Source: Thermodesulfobacteriota bacterium
Lineage (GTDB): Bacteria; Desulfobacterota; WTBG01; CAIYCZ01; CAIRTM01
Length of the DNA: 64,000 nt
Assembly: GCA_028278025.1 (NCBI GenBank)
Contig: JANQFE010000134.1
Location: forward strand, 1 to 64,000
Direction of reading: 5' to 3'
Shown: piece by piece, positions 35,101-42,298 of the stretch
Position numbering within the stretch: the stretch's first letter is position 1
How the letters are laid out: every line of letters starts with the position of its first letter
Notes under the pieces: model-generated
Told to the model about the DNA's origin: nothing
Databases searched by the model: none
What the model saw: only the letters and a program-made list of their open reading frames with translations
Translations under genes and position numbers: made by a program

Positions 35101-35165
35101 TTGCACACACCCGCTGCCAGAAAGATAAAAAGGAGAGCTGTAGTGGTTTTTATATATGGTATCAT
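32163..35165 (-). CDS. Secreted M1-family metallopeptidase fused to ChaN-like and PDZ domains
   Basis: 1000 residues from the ATG at 35165; a GTG at 35204 is the alternative. A signal peptide (about 1-25, TALLFIFLAAGVCNLWA) is followed by an M1 (gluzincin) peptidase with HEILHQWFGN (about residue 280) and the second Glu in NWSEGLVTYLADHW, a linker, then a ChaN/Tiki-like domain (about 665-880: RVVFVGEVHSEYAHHVMQLE, IGMEMFQQPFQEYLDRY, with its conserved Glu/His set) and a C-terminal PDZ domain (about 910-1000: MPGGPAEQAGLREEDIIV). M1 cuts N-terminal residues, ChaN binds haem in other bacteria. Such a three-part combination is unusual. Located in the periplasm. Confidence 0.85.
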   Translation of the reverse strand: MIPYIKTTTALLFIFLAAGVCNLWAVEIPRYALHVKVLPESRLLEGRAHITVPAGMNLAIQPGDCEILSWVMSGSHNTGGQNIPAVIEAEAEDKTIIINYTAEFPASQQKEDTIGHGSSGRNILDDSGITLLSDWYPAVAGLAAYSLIVDVPSDFEAVSEANTATAQITGDRKAVSFTFAHPLPGLTLIAGRYTVYQEDFRGISLKAFLFSADKKLASTYFQHTKRYLELYESMLGRFPYASFAIVENRFQTGYSFPTYTLLGTKVLKLPFIVETSLGHEILHQWFGNHIYVDYEKGNWSEGLVTYLADHWYKHLAGEGPEYRKKILIGYMNYVSPHSELTLERFSGVQNRSSRAVGYGKGAMLFHMLRMKLGDTVFFRGLKQFITLSQYKQASWDDVKHAFASETENDLEDFFGQWVYRKGIPSVDVENIAVLYRNGTYLLEVDIVQKKEIYDLDVPVCVETSLGREESHVHIDTRRVHMQKMFTERPERIVLDARYDIMRDLTAAEKPPVISAFTGSPHGLVIMPADDRELYDPAVTFFEDRGYAVKTENEVTNRDIVKRPVLFMSAHNGVYRRLFADKPLPDAGLIVQARTNPLAEDKVALLMQARSSDEFAKAFRKIYRYGTYSYLLFEDGKNITKQLAESVPGIVKDFTLRAQAVVPQNNLTLEEIVDSIQDRRVVFVGEVHSEYAHHVMQLEIIRRLYKLKGRLVIGMEMFQQPFQEYLDRYIQGEISEEDFLQKTEYFTRWKFDYNLYREIMHFARAHKIPVIALNLGAEIIKKVSAHGLEMLTEEEQQHIPAAIDMTNQDYRQSMQKVFSYHTVSNSKDFENFFQSQILWDETMAHNAAEALQTYPDTPLVVLAGNGHLRYSWGIPGRLQRLTGETPVVILNSNGGEIDRGIADFVLFPEPLAAPQSPRLMVMIKEEQHGVVIEKIMPGGPAEQAGLREEDIIVAVDKRDITDIAGLKIFLLNHKKGDVLQVTVKRKRLMRGYKEIVVPVTL

Positions 35166-35237
35166 GTTTTTTTTGATAGTCGACAGATTGCCAGAAGACT
35201 GCACCCGACCTCAGGGGACTGCAACAGTAGAAACAAA

Positions 35238-35600
35238 CTATGCTTCCTCATAATTCCTCTTCCAGTTTTCATACCCATAATCCAGCAAATAGGCTTTATC
35301 TTCAGGTTTTATCATTTGCAATTCGCCTCCGGCCATATAACTGTAGCCTTCTGCGCAATTTGATTCTTTTATCCATTTGAGATGTACCACGGCATGTACC
35401 GGCTCTATGCGTATAGGAATATCTATTTCCAGCTTGAGACTCGGACCGATAGCAACTTTCTCGTTTAACAGTAGTTTTACGGCAAGGCCCTGCCTGCTTA
35501 TTTGAGTTACCTTACAATGAAGGTCTTCCTGCGTTTCGTCACCCATGCACATAGCATGAAGTTCTAGGGGAAATCGTTGAAACTTTCTCTTTTCTTCCAT
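35238..35600 (-). CDS. PilZ-domain protein
   Basis: 120 residues. The c-di-GMP-binding motifs are seen as KRKFQRFPL (RxxxR) near residues 4-12 and QISRQGLAV (close to D/NxSxxG) near 33-41. Single-domain PilZ proteins act as c-di-GMP-dependent adaptors. The Asp of the second motif is replaced by Gln-Ile-Ser, so binding strength is uncertain. About 70 bp separate it from the peptidase downstream. Confidence 0.75.
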   Translation of the reverse strand: MEEKRKFQRFPLELHAMCMGDETQEDLHCKVTQISRQGLAVKLLLNEKVAIGPSLKLEIDIPIRIEPVHAVVHLKWIKESNCAEGYSYMAGGELQMIKPEDKAYLLDYGYENWKRNYEEA

Positions 35601-35769
35601 CCTGCCCCCCGCTATTCGTTTATATAATCTCGAGGTGTAAAAACTCGGTTTTTAAAAATGATTCAAGGATGTTGGAAGCATTGTAATCTCTGGGCCTGGA
35701 CATGTCAAGGCTATTAGGCCAGAGGGTTTTCGCTTATCTGGAAAATTATCCGTATGACACAATATTTAA

Positions 35770-36951
35770 TCAGGTACCCTGGTCAGGGCCAATTGGTTGC
35801 TGCCCATAAAAGGCACACATCGCCGGATCAGGTGCCAGGGGATAGGGGGCGCGGAAACGGCAGCCCCCGGCACAATCATCAAGAAACCGACAGTTTCTGC
35901 ACTCAAGTTGAGTAAGTGCAATATGCTGCCGTTTAAGCCAGCATGCAGACAGACTGTGACGGGCGTCACCAAGAGGCTCATCTTCATAAAAACCGCACTT
36001 TACCGCTGAACCCGTAGGCAGAACCGTCATCAGATGCCTGCCGCAGGCAAAGCCGTCTGAAGAGCCGTGATAACTATTCCCGTAAGAATAGTGCCTATAG
36101 GCTGCTGCCGCTTCGTAGGGAACCGTCAAATCCTGATGCTGCCTGAGCATACCGGCCATGCACAGTACATCTATATCCCAGGCAGTTGCGCCGATTTCTT
36201 CGGCAAAGTCCTGCAGTCGTTTAAACTCATCCAGATTACCCTTGTGAATCATCGTAGCTAGAGAGACCGGGATCCCGGCCTGTCGAGCCAGCTGCACGCC
36301 GCGCAAGGTGCGCTCAAAAGTTCCCGGCCCTCTCAGCACATCATGTCCCTGCTGCCACCCGTCCAGGCTGAACTGGATATTGTCAACGCTAAGCCAGGAA
36401 ATGTTTTTTTTAGTAATCAGGGTTCCATTGGTCAGCAATACCCGCCGCAGTTTCAGATCGGATGTTTCTGCAATAAAATCTTTTAAATATGGATACATCA
36501 CAGGCTCGCCACCGGAGATCAGCAGGCGCAAACCGCCAAGAGATGAAAACTGGTGTGCAATCGCAAGGGCGTCATCAAGCAACAGCATATCCTGCTTTTT
36601 GTCCCCCAGATAGCAGTGGCGGCACTGCAGGTTGCAGCGATGCAGCAGCTGCAGCTCAAGATACCGCAAAGAGGGTTCTGGTGCATTATAGCAGGTAACC
36701 GGTATTGGCTGCGGTTGACTGAGCGCCTCCAGCAGCCCCTCCCCCAGACAGTACTCAACAAACTCGGCCTCTGCGGTCAGTATGCCGCCCGGGACGGAAC
36801 CATTACAGCGGGCCAGAAACGCCAGTGCTTTTTCATCAATTTCATACAGCTCATCCCGGCCGATATGATAGACAGAGGGCTGTTCCAGGTTTTTCAGGCT
36901 CACCTGGGGCTGAAGGCGCAGAAAGGCTCTTCGCCAGTTTGTATCATGCAC
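35770..36951 (-). CDS. Radical SAM/SPASM peptide maturase with N-terminal PqqD-like domain
   Basis: 393 residues. The N-terminal 90 residues look like a PqqD-type peptide-recognition fold (FLRLQPQVSLKNLE, YEIDEKALAFLARCNG, EFVEYCLGEGLLEAL). The radical SAM core starts at about 93 with CNLQCRHCYLG (CxxxCxxC as CNLQCRHC), then ISGGEPVMYP and FSLDG. The C-terminus holds SPASM-type Cys: KCGFYEDEPLG, ECRNCRFLDDCAGGCRF and the final C near PDPAMCAFYG. This is the architecture of enzymes that install thioether or other cross-links in ribosomal peptides. The GTG start overlaps the Cys-rich gene by 8 bp. The 20-aa peptide gene at 37546-37608 is the obvious substrate candidate. Confidence 0.85.
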   Translation of the reverse strand: MHDTNWRRAFLRLQPQVSLKNLEQPSVYHIGRDELYEIDEKALAFLARCNGSVPGGILTAEAEFVEYCLGEGLLEALSQPQPIPVTCYNAPEPSLRYLELQLLHRCNLQCRHCYLGDKKQDMLLLDDALAIAHQFSSLGGLRLLISGGEPVMYPYLKDFIAETSDLKLRRVLLTNGTLITKKNISWLSVDNIQFSLDGWQQGHDVLRGPGTFERTLRGVQLARQAGIPVSLATMIHKGNLDEFKRLQDFAEEIGATAWDIDVLCMAGMLRQHQDLTVPYEAAAAYRHYSYGNSYHGSSDGFACGRHLMTVLPTGSAVKCGFYEDEPLGDARHSLSACWLKRQHIALTQLECRNCRFLDDCAGGCRFRAPYPLAPDPAMCAFYGQQPIGPDQGT

Positions 36952-37306
36952 TGCACATCTCCTCGATATTCGATAGGGTCAGCATGCCCTGTTCCATCAA
37001 AAGACTCAGCAGTATATACCCGCCGCAGGGCTCTGCATCAGGGGGCCGGTTTGGGGATTGAAAGTCACAGCCTTCTGCACGGAATTCACAATGCCGGCAC
37101 ACGCACACTTCAAGTCCCGGGTCACGCTGATCCCATAAGTGCGAAGATTTCCCCGTCTGAGGCATTGCAGGCGGATTCAACAAACCGCTTTGCACCATAT
37201 GCTCAATTACGCTTGCTCCCCGGCAGGCCATCTCTTCCTTATGGCCTTCACGAAAAAATTTACAAAACGGTCGGCAAATATAGTCCTTGAAATCTCTTTT
37301 ACTCAT
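36944..37306 (-). CDS. Cys-rich partner protein of the radical SAM maturase
   Basis: 120 residues with nine Cys, including YICRPFC near the start and VCVCRHCEFRAEGCDF in the middle (about residues 68-83), and a last Cys two residues from the end. I do not recognise a family; the Cys spacing suggests iron-sulfur or zinc binding. The C-terminal stretch GGYILLSLLMEQGMLTLSNIEEM is amphipathic. Its stop overlaps the maturase start by 8 bp, so the two are made together. It may be an adaptor or electron carrier for the peptide modification; that is inference from position. Confidence 0.65.
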   Translation of the reverse strand: MSKRDFKDYICRPFCKFFREGHKEEMACRGASVIEHMVQSGLLNPPAMPQTGKSSHLWDQRDPGLEVCVCRHCEFRAEGCDFQSPNRPPDAEPCGGYILLSLLMEQGMLTLSNIEEMCSA

Positions 37307-37480
37307 AGGTCATTGTATCCAAAAATTTCATATTGAGCGTTTGTCTGAGAACCCGCACACAGGGAGGCTGGTGGGGAATGTTCAGATGTAAGTTGCAAAT
37401 CCCGCTTGCGGGGGCGCATGAAATCCTGAGGAATGAGGTCCGCCGTGGCGGGAAAGATGGAGGTTTCCCGACAGTCTCCT
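37307..37480. other. Spacer between peptide terminator and Cys-rich gene
   Basis: No accepted gene. The only long frame (37303-37491) starts within the terminator and is discussed under rejected items. Confidence 0.4.
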
Positions 37481-37520
37481 GAAAAAAACAAGGCCGATAG
37501 TTTTTATATACCTATCGGCC
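37481..37520 (-). terminator. Intrinsic terminator (attenuator) after the peptide gene
   Basis: On the minus strand a perfect 9-bp stem GGCCGATAG/CTATCGGCC with an 11-nt loop is followed by TTGTTTTTTT. It lies 26 bp after the peptide stop and before the maturation genes, so it would give much more peptide mRNA than maturase mRNA. Confidence 0.85.
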
Positions 37521-37545
37521 CTTCTTCAGCATACAACCTGTATCG

Positions 37546-37608
37546 CTAGCAAGAACCACCGCATTTACAAAGTCCCTTGGATGTCTTTTTTACTTTTTTG
37601 ATCTTCAT
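37546..37608 (-). CDS. 20-residue Lys-rich, Cys-rich peptide; candidate RiPP precursor
   Basis: The complement reads MKIKKVKKTSKGLCKCGGSC then TAG. The ATG has AAGGGGA six bases upstream, a strong ribosome site. The basic N-terminal half could be the leader and the C-terminal LCKCGGSC, with three Cys and two Gly, the core to be modified. It has a consensus promoter, a dyad operator and an intrinsic terminator of its own, and lies in the same orientation as a Cys-rich protein and a PqqD/radical SAM/SPASM enzyme. Thioether (sactipeptide or ranthipeptide type) links from the Cys are plausible. A free metal-binding peptide is the alternative. Confidence 0.7.
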   Translation of the reverse strand: MKIKKVKKTSKGLCKCGGSC

Positions 37609-37621
37609 TGTGTCCCCTTTC

Positions 37622-37636
37622 TTCGCATAGTGCGAA
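37622..37636 (-). promoter_or_regulatory. Dyad operator before the peptide gene
   Basis: TTCGCATAGTGCGAA, a 15-bp inverted repeat with 6-bp arms, located between the promoter and the ribosome site in the mRNA leader. It could be a repressor site or a small RNA hairpin. Confidence 0.5.
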
Positions 37637-37683
37637 TATAAAAATTTAAAAAATACAAAACACCGGGAAAATAATATATTTAA

Positions 37684-37711
37684 TTTATAACGTTAAAATC
37701 ATAGTTGTCAA
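37684..37711 (-). promoter_or_regulatory. Sigma-70 promoter of the peptide gene
   Basis: Minus strand TTGACA (37711-37706), 16-bp spacer, TATAAA (37689-37684), giving a leader of about 65-70 nt. Confidence 0.65.
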
Positions 37712-37852
37712 GCAGGGGTAAGAATCATTTTGCAGATAGTCTGGATACCCTGTACAATATATCAGGCAGTATGATAATACTTGTCACATATTTCAGGCAT
37801 GGCACATTTGGAAAGCTTGCCTCAAAGTTTAATCTTTGTTACAAAAGGGGTT

Positions 37853-38404
37853 ATGGAAACAGTATACGGTAATCATGCCTATACGAGATATATTTGTGTC
37901 GCGGTTTTCTGCGCTCTGGTTACAATCAGCTGTGCCCATGTCCAAAAGCGCAGCATGGAAATCACGGCCTATTGCGGATGCAAAGCATGCTGCAGCTGGC
38001 AGCGCGGTCAGTGGAAATATCTCAAGTTGAATTTCTGGCAGCGCTATTATTCAGCAGGGCCTGACAAGGGAAAACGCTATCGCGGGCGAACCGCCAGCGG
38101 TACAGAACCGCGCCAGTCGGGCCCTGGACTGTTCTCGCTCAGCAGTTTAAAAAATCCTTGGATGATACCGGTCCGCATTATATTTTTCCCCTGGCTGCTG
38201 CTGCCTCAGCCCGGCACCATTGCTGCAGATACTAAGTATTACCCGTTTGGAACGGTAATGTATATCCCCGGGTATGGTAAAGGGGTTATAGAGGACCGCG
38301 GCTCTGCCATTAAAGGACCCCACCGGCTGGACCTATACTTTCGTTCACACCGCAAAGCACTGCAATGGGGCCGACAGACAAAGACGGTGAAGATCAAGAG
38401 GTAG
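37853..38404 (+). CDS. 3D-domain (MltA C-terminal-like) secreted protein
   Basis: 183 residues from the ATG at 37853, which has AAAAGGGG upstream; a longer frame to 37781 lacks support. N-terminal hydrophobic segment with a possible lipobox ending TISC, then a domain with the three conserved Asp of the 3D family: GTIAADTKYYPFGTVMYIPGY, GVIEDRGSAI and HRLDLYF. These domains form the double-psi barrel catalytic part of lytic transglycosylases and related peptidoglycan enzymes. A Cys-rich insert (YCGCKACCSWQ) follows the membrane anchor. Confidence 0.75.
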   Translation: METVYGNHAYTRYICVAVFCALVTISCAHVQKRSMEITAYCGCKACCSWQRGQWKYLKLNFWQRYYSAGPDKGKRYRGRTASGTEPRQSGPGLFSLSSLKNPWMIPVRIIFFPWLLLPQPGTIAADTKYYPFGTVMYIPGYGKGVIEDRGSAIKGPHRLDLYFRSHRKALQWGRQTKTVKIKR

Positions 38405-38486
38405 TCAATAACCGCGCATAAAGAGGGCAAAGGGTTTTTTAGTGCATACATTTGAGCAATCTTTATAAAGTAGCCTGGTTATGTGA

Positions 38487-38746
38487 TCAGCGGTATGCTT
38501 CTTTTCTGTGACGGACGCGAACTATTTCTATAATCAACTCTGTTTTAAAAATTTGGTAAATAATTCGGTAGTCACCGATTCTAATTCGGTAGGAATGCTC
38601 CCCGCCTTGAATTTTGCGAACACCTGCAGGAAATGGGTTTGCTGCCAGACCTTCGACAGTCTGGACAACTAGAGAAATGAATTTCGGTTGATTTTCTTTA
38701 GTTCTTTAAGGGCTGAGGGCTTCCAATCAATCCGATAGATATCCAT
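38487..38746 (-). pseudogene. RelE/ParE-family toxin, frameshifted
   Basis: Starting at the ATG at 38746 the frame reads DIYRIDWKPSALKELKKINR and then stops (TAG) within 26 codons. Shifting by one base near 38676-38690 restores VVQTVEGLAANPFPAGVRK, then SYRIRIGDYRIIYQI and RVRHRKEAYR, the complete C-terminal half of a RelE toxin including its Arg/Tyr residues. So one base is missing in an otherwise intact toxin gene. It overlaps the antitoxin gene by 20 bp. Either the toxin is dead or the sequence has an indel error. Confidence 0.8.
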
Positions 38747-38933
38747 CGCCCTTTAGCTCCTCTTTAACTTTATCAAAAGAGATAGTGGGTTCATCCTTTC
38801 TTTCAGCAATGACAGCGAGATCATGAAGATCTTCCAGCAATTCATTATATTCATCAATGGGTAAAATCACTTCAGTTTTTCGTCCTTCACGGTCTGTTAC
38901 GAATTTTGGATGAAGATTTTTTGCAGTTGCCAT
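38727..38933 (-). CDS. Antitoxin of a RelE-type toxin-antitoxin pair
   Basis: 68 residues, with HPKFVTDREGRKTEVILPID and EYNELLEDLHDLAVIAER, the Phd/YefM-like or RelB-like small antitoxin pattern with a C-terminal tail that wraps the toxin. It is first in the pair and overlaps the toxin start. With the toxin frameshifted, it may persist as a solitary antitoxin. Confidence 0.75.
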   Translation of the reverse strand: MATAKNLHPKFVTDREGRKTEVILPIDEYNELLEDLHDLAVIAERKDEPTISFDKVKEELKGDGYLSD

Positions 38934-39007
38934 AACAATAAATCCAAAGTTGTTATAATTCTTAAAATTTATAGCTTATATTGAATATTTTAACAATCTT
39001 TTTTACC

Positions 39008-39075
39008 GCATAACGCGCTGCTCAGGGGCCGCACGGGCGAAGCCCTCAGAAGTTCCTTGCAGCAGAATGTTAGAT
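39008..39075. repeat. Solitary attC-like site
   Basis: 68 bp between GCATAAC (39008-39014) and GTTAGAT (39069-39075). Arms GCGCTGCTCAGGGGC and CCTTGCAGCAGAAT pair imperfectly around a CGGGCGAAGCCC-type centre. On the minus strand the ends are ATCTAAC and GTTATGC. It lies upstream of the toxin-antitoxin pair, with no gene on the right side up to 39295. Confidence 0.6.
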
Positions 39076-39174
39076 GAGATTCTCAAAGATCATTAGCGCG
39101 ATAGTGAGTATAGAAAAAAATTAGTTTGGCCCAGTCCCGGACCGGTACAGCTTCACAATTAATTTTATCAGTTC

Positions 39175-39285
39175 AACCGGTGGAAACAGTCGGTTCGAGG
39201 ATAAGGCGCTGTGAGCCGCCGATGATGCATACAAATGATACGGCCGTTGCGAACACTTAGTCCACAGCAAACGCACCGCCTGTTT
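39175..39285. repeat. Dispersed repeat copy A2
   Basis: Related to 30165-30280: both share ACAGTCGGTTCGAG, a GAGCCGCC block and an imperfect GCGA-CAC-TAG-CC-CAGCA tail. Non-coding. Confidence 0.55.
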
Positions 39286-39294
39286 CCAGTTTAT

Positions 39295-40446
39295 TTATTG
39301 AGCCTGTTCCAGCCATACGGCCAGATCAATTTCCTGGGATATGTTCCCAATCGTCACCGTTACTGTGGTATCACAGGTTCCGTCCCCGAAATCAATACTC
39401 GCGGTAAATTCGGGATCACTGCTGTCAACATCCATCGTGCCGGCAGCCGGAAAAAAACACTGGAAGTCTGAGGTTACATCATGGAGTGCGGCACTGTACT
39501 GCTTGTCTTCAGCGCTGGTAAATGTTCCCGTGCCGTTAAGCCCATAGCTGTCCTGAGTGGGGTCGCCTGTTTTGGAAAATTCCACCACCGCTGTCAAGTC
39601 CGAGACCTCAAGGGTATTATCATTGGTGCTAATGGCACCGTTGATGACGACCTCTGCCTGATCCTGTGTAGCCGTGCCCTGGAGAACGACAGTGCCGTCT
39701 GTTGTAACATCATTAATCCGGTAGTTATCAATGTCCAGATCAATGGTAAGTCCTTCACCCAGTTCAAAGCTCCACAGACCGGTTATCCGGCCTGATATGC
39801 TTACTCCATTAATCATGCAATCGTTTTCATAGGAAATTACCAGGGTCAGGTTGTTCAGGTTTCCTTCCAGAGTAACGACCGGACAGCTGTTGTTATCATA
39901 GAGCTCCTCCCCGCCGCCAAAATCTATAAACATTTCATATTCATCAGCCTGCTTGTCCAGGGTAGCAGCTTTTGACTGCGACGTTGAAAATGCTGTAGAG
40001 GCGGTACTGGTCACTACCGAGGTATTAAATGCTGCTCCGGCTGCATCATAAAAATCTTCCTGGGTGGGCAGATAGACAAAAGCAACTTCCGACAGCACAC
40101 TTTCATTGCCGTTTGTATCCAGGGCCGTGATCCAGCAAAAATATGTTTTTCCGTTGGCAAGACCGGTTATGGTTATTGTGGTATCACCGGTCTCATCCTG
40201 TTGTTCTTTTTGACCCTCTTCTGAATCAGCTGCTATATAAACGCGATACAGAGCCAGATCAATTTCTTCATTAGCTGTCCAGACCAGCTCTACCGCCCCA
40301 TCACCTGCCGTAGCCTTCAATCCCTGGGGGGCTGCAGGTGGTGTTTTGTCAAGAGGGCCACCTCTGTCACAACCGCTTATTTCCAGTGCAAAAACAAAAC
40401 TTATTAATGTTATAAAAAGAAAATATATTTTTTTTGGTGTCCCCAT
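39295..40446 (-). CDS. Lipoprotein with fibronectin type III domain
   Basis: 383 residues from the ATG at 40446, with GGGGAGGA perfectly placed upstream. Lipoprotein signal with lipobox ISGC (about residue 26), then one fibronectin-III domain (about 36-130: PPAAPQGLKATAGDGAVELVW, YRVYIAA, ITGLANGKTYFCWITA-type pattern), and a long region of beta-rich sequence without a known domain (Asp/Thr-rich, FDFGGGEEL..., DFGDGTCDTTVTVTIG near the end). Probably an outer-membrane or surface protein; function unknown. Confidence 0.75.
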   Translation of the reverse strand: MGTPKKIYFLFITLISFVFALEISGCDRGGPLDKTPPAAPQGLKATAGDGAVELVWTANEEIDLALYRVYIAADSEEGQKEQQDETGDTTITITGLANGKTYFCWITALDTNGNESVLSEVAFVYLPTQEDFYDAAGAAFNTSVVTSTASTAFSTSQSKAATLDKQADEYEMFIDFGGGEELYDNNSCPVVTLEGNLNNLTLVISYENDCMINGVSISGRITGLWSFELGEGLTIDLDIDNYRINDVTTDGTVVLQGTATQDQAEVVINGAISTNDNTLEVSDLTAVVEFSKTGDPTQDSYGLNGTGTFTSAEDKQYSAALHDVTSDFQCFFPAAGTMDVDSSDPEFTASIDFGDGTCDTTVTVTIGNISQEIDLAVWLEQAQ

Positions 40447-40723
40447 ACTAATCCTCCCCGGCAATTGCATTTAGTTTAAAAACGTGGTTTTAACAGTATG
40501 TTAGATCGAATATACAAATGGGGAACTTTAGTTTTTTATGGGCTGCCTGAAGATGATCGAGAGGGTAAAAATCCGGGGGCACTGGGGGCTGTTCAAAAAT
40601 GTTCGAATACAATGCCTGCGCTGTCTGTGACACCTGCTTGCAGGCAATCATGAGGGATGCGGTTCGCCGAGAGACAGATTGCAATGACAAATGCTTGAGT
40701 TCACTGCAGTAGATGGACGTTTT
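40447..40723. other. Intergenic region between the FnIII lipoprotein and the HD-GYP regulator
   Basis: No gene seen. Two copies of a motif like GGCTGTTGAAAAA occur (near 40577 in direct and near 40720-40735 in inverted form). Confidence 0.45.
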
Positions 40724-42298
40724 TCAACAGCCTCCCAGGGTGCGGATAATCTCATCGACATAGTCAGGACGGAAATGAGTGCCCCGATATTGCAGGAGTG
40801 CCCGGGGCAGGCACACAATGAAGGCTGCAACAACATCGGAATCAAAATGAGTTCCCGCGTCTTGTTTGAGAATATCAATAGCTTTAGCCAGAGGCATTGG
40901 TTCACAGTCCAGCGTTTCATCCCTGGTATATTTTGGGTAGTCACGAGATGAGGTAAGGGCATCAAACACATCACTGACAGCCAGTATCCTGGAAGCCAGC
41001 GGGATTTCATCACCCTTGAGCCCGTCAGGATAGCCTTCCCCGTTAATCTTTTCATGGTGATGGGCTGCTATGAAGGGCACATCTTGAAGCAGCTTAGGGA
41101 AGTGAAAATTTTCCAGGATTGACTGGGTTTTCACCGTATGCTGTTTCATCTCCTCACGCTCTTGTGGGGTGAACTGCCCGAATTTCAACAATACCTCGTC
41201 CCTAATGCCTATTTTACCGATATCATGCAGCAGGCCGGCATACCGGATGACTTTTTGATCCTCTTCATCAAGCCCCAGTTGGCGTGCAATCATAAGAGAG
41301 TATTCCGTTACCCTTTGAGAATGGCCGGCAGTCAAACGATGGCGGGCGTCAACCGTGGCCGATAGAGTCCGGACTGAGCTCTCAAATGAAAGGCTCACCT
41401 CCTCCATGAGCTGTGAGTTCTCCAGTGCAATTGCAATCTGAGAGCTGAGCACGGTAAGCAGATCAATATCTTCCTGGGTAAAGCCGTGCTCTCCCATCTT
41501 ATTCATAACCTGGATAACCGCAACACGCGCACCGGTACGATTGCAGATGGGCATACACAACACTGATTTCGTAGTGAAGTTATGCTTTATGTCAAAGGCG
41601 CGGTCAAAGTACGGCAGAGTTGCCACATCATCAACATTAATTGTTTCCCCGGTTTCTGCTACACGGCCGCTTATGCCTTTGCCGATAGGAAGGCGGATCT
41701 GATCAACCTGCTCGGCAACTTTGGTCCATATCTCGTTGCGGTCCCGGTCAATAAAATAGAGGCTTGTCCTCTGGGCCTCCATCGTTTTGGTAACATGACC
41801 GACAATCAGCGCAACCAGACGTTCAAAATCAAGCTCAGCCGTAAGGTCCAGGGCAACCTTCAGCAGGTGTTCAAGCTTTTTTTGTATGGACTTGTGTTTT
41901 TGTAATAACTCCTCATTTTCACGTGCCAAACTGCGCTCTTTGAAAATTCGGTTCAGCTTGTTCTTAAGCTCCTGAGAAGTAAACGGTTTTCTGATAAAAT
42001 CATTTGCACCTGCTTTAATGACACGATCATAACTATAATCTTCACTATAACCGGTGATGACAATAAAGGGGATATCAGCTATAAGATGGTGAACTTCTTG
42101 AATCAATGTAATTCCATTCATTCCCGGCATGCGCACATCCGATATTATCATATCAAAATGATGATCGCGTACTAATGCAAGGGCCTCATCAGCATGTGAT
42201 GCGCTCATACAGGTGTGGCCGAAAGATTGAAGCATTCCGGTAATAAGATCACGTACTTCCCGGTCATCGTCTACTATCAAAATATGTTCGTCTACCAC
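40724..42298 (-). CDS. Response regulator with GAF and HD-GYP domains
   Basis: 524 residues from a GTG at 42298 with TGAGG upstream. REC domain (about 1-120, phosphoacceptor Asp in IISDVRMPG), coiled coil (130-155), GAF domain (about 155-310), then HD-GYP (about 325-520) with HDIGKIG and HHEKINGEGYPDGLKG, the metal-binding and GYP motifs of c-di-GMP phosphodiesterases. Likely degrades c-di-GMP in response to a kinase and a GAF ligand. The GYP motif is complete, so activity is expected. Two PilZ proteins in the window are possible downstream readers. Confidence 0.88.
   Translation of the reverse strand: MVDEHILIVDDDREVRDLITGMLQSFGHTCMSASHADEALALVRDHHFDMIISDVRMPGMNGITLIQEVHHLIADIPFIVITGYSEDYSYDRVIKAGANDFIRKPFTSQELKNKLNRIFKERSLARENEELLQKHKSIQKKLEHLLKVALDLTAELDFERLVALIVGHVTKTMEAQRTSLYFIDRDRNEIWTKVAEQVDQIRLPIGKGISGRVAETGETINVDDVATLPYFDRAFDIKHNFTTKSVLCMPICNRTGARVAVIQVMNKMGEHGFTQEDIDLLTVLSSQIAIALENSQLMEEVSLSFESSVRTLSATVDARHRLTAGHSQRVTEYSLMIARQLGLDEEDQKVIRYAGLLHDIGKIGIRDEVLLKFGQFTPQEREEMKQHTVKTQSILENFHFPKLLQDVPFIAAHHHEKINGEGYPDGLKGDEIPLASRILAVSDVFDALTSSRDYPKYTRDETLDCEPMPLAKAIDILKQDAGTHFDSDVVAAFIVCLPRALLQYRGTHFRPDYVDEIIRTLGGC

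Noticed and set aside
35641-35769. Possible terminator or small gene after the radical SAM gene
   Set aside because: A weak CTGGGCC/GGCCAGA pairing exists, but there is no T-run and no frame with a ribosome site.
37303-37491. 62-codon frame on the minus strand between the peptide terminator and the Cys-rich gene, ending in an ATGA overlap
   Set aside because: It begins inside the T-run of the terminator, has no family features and no proper ribosome site; the overlap may be chance.
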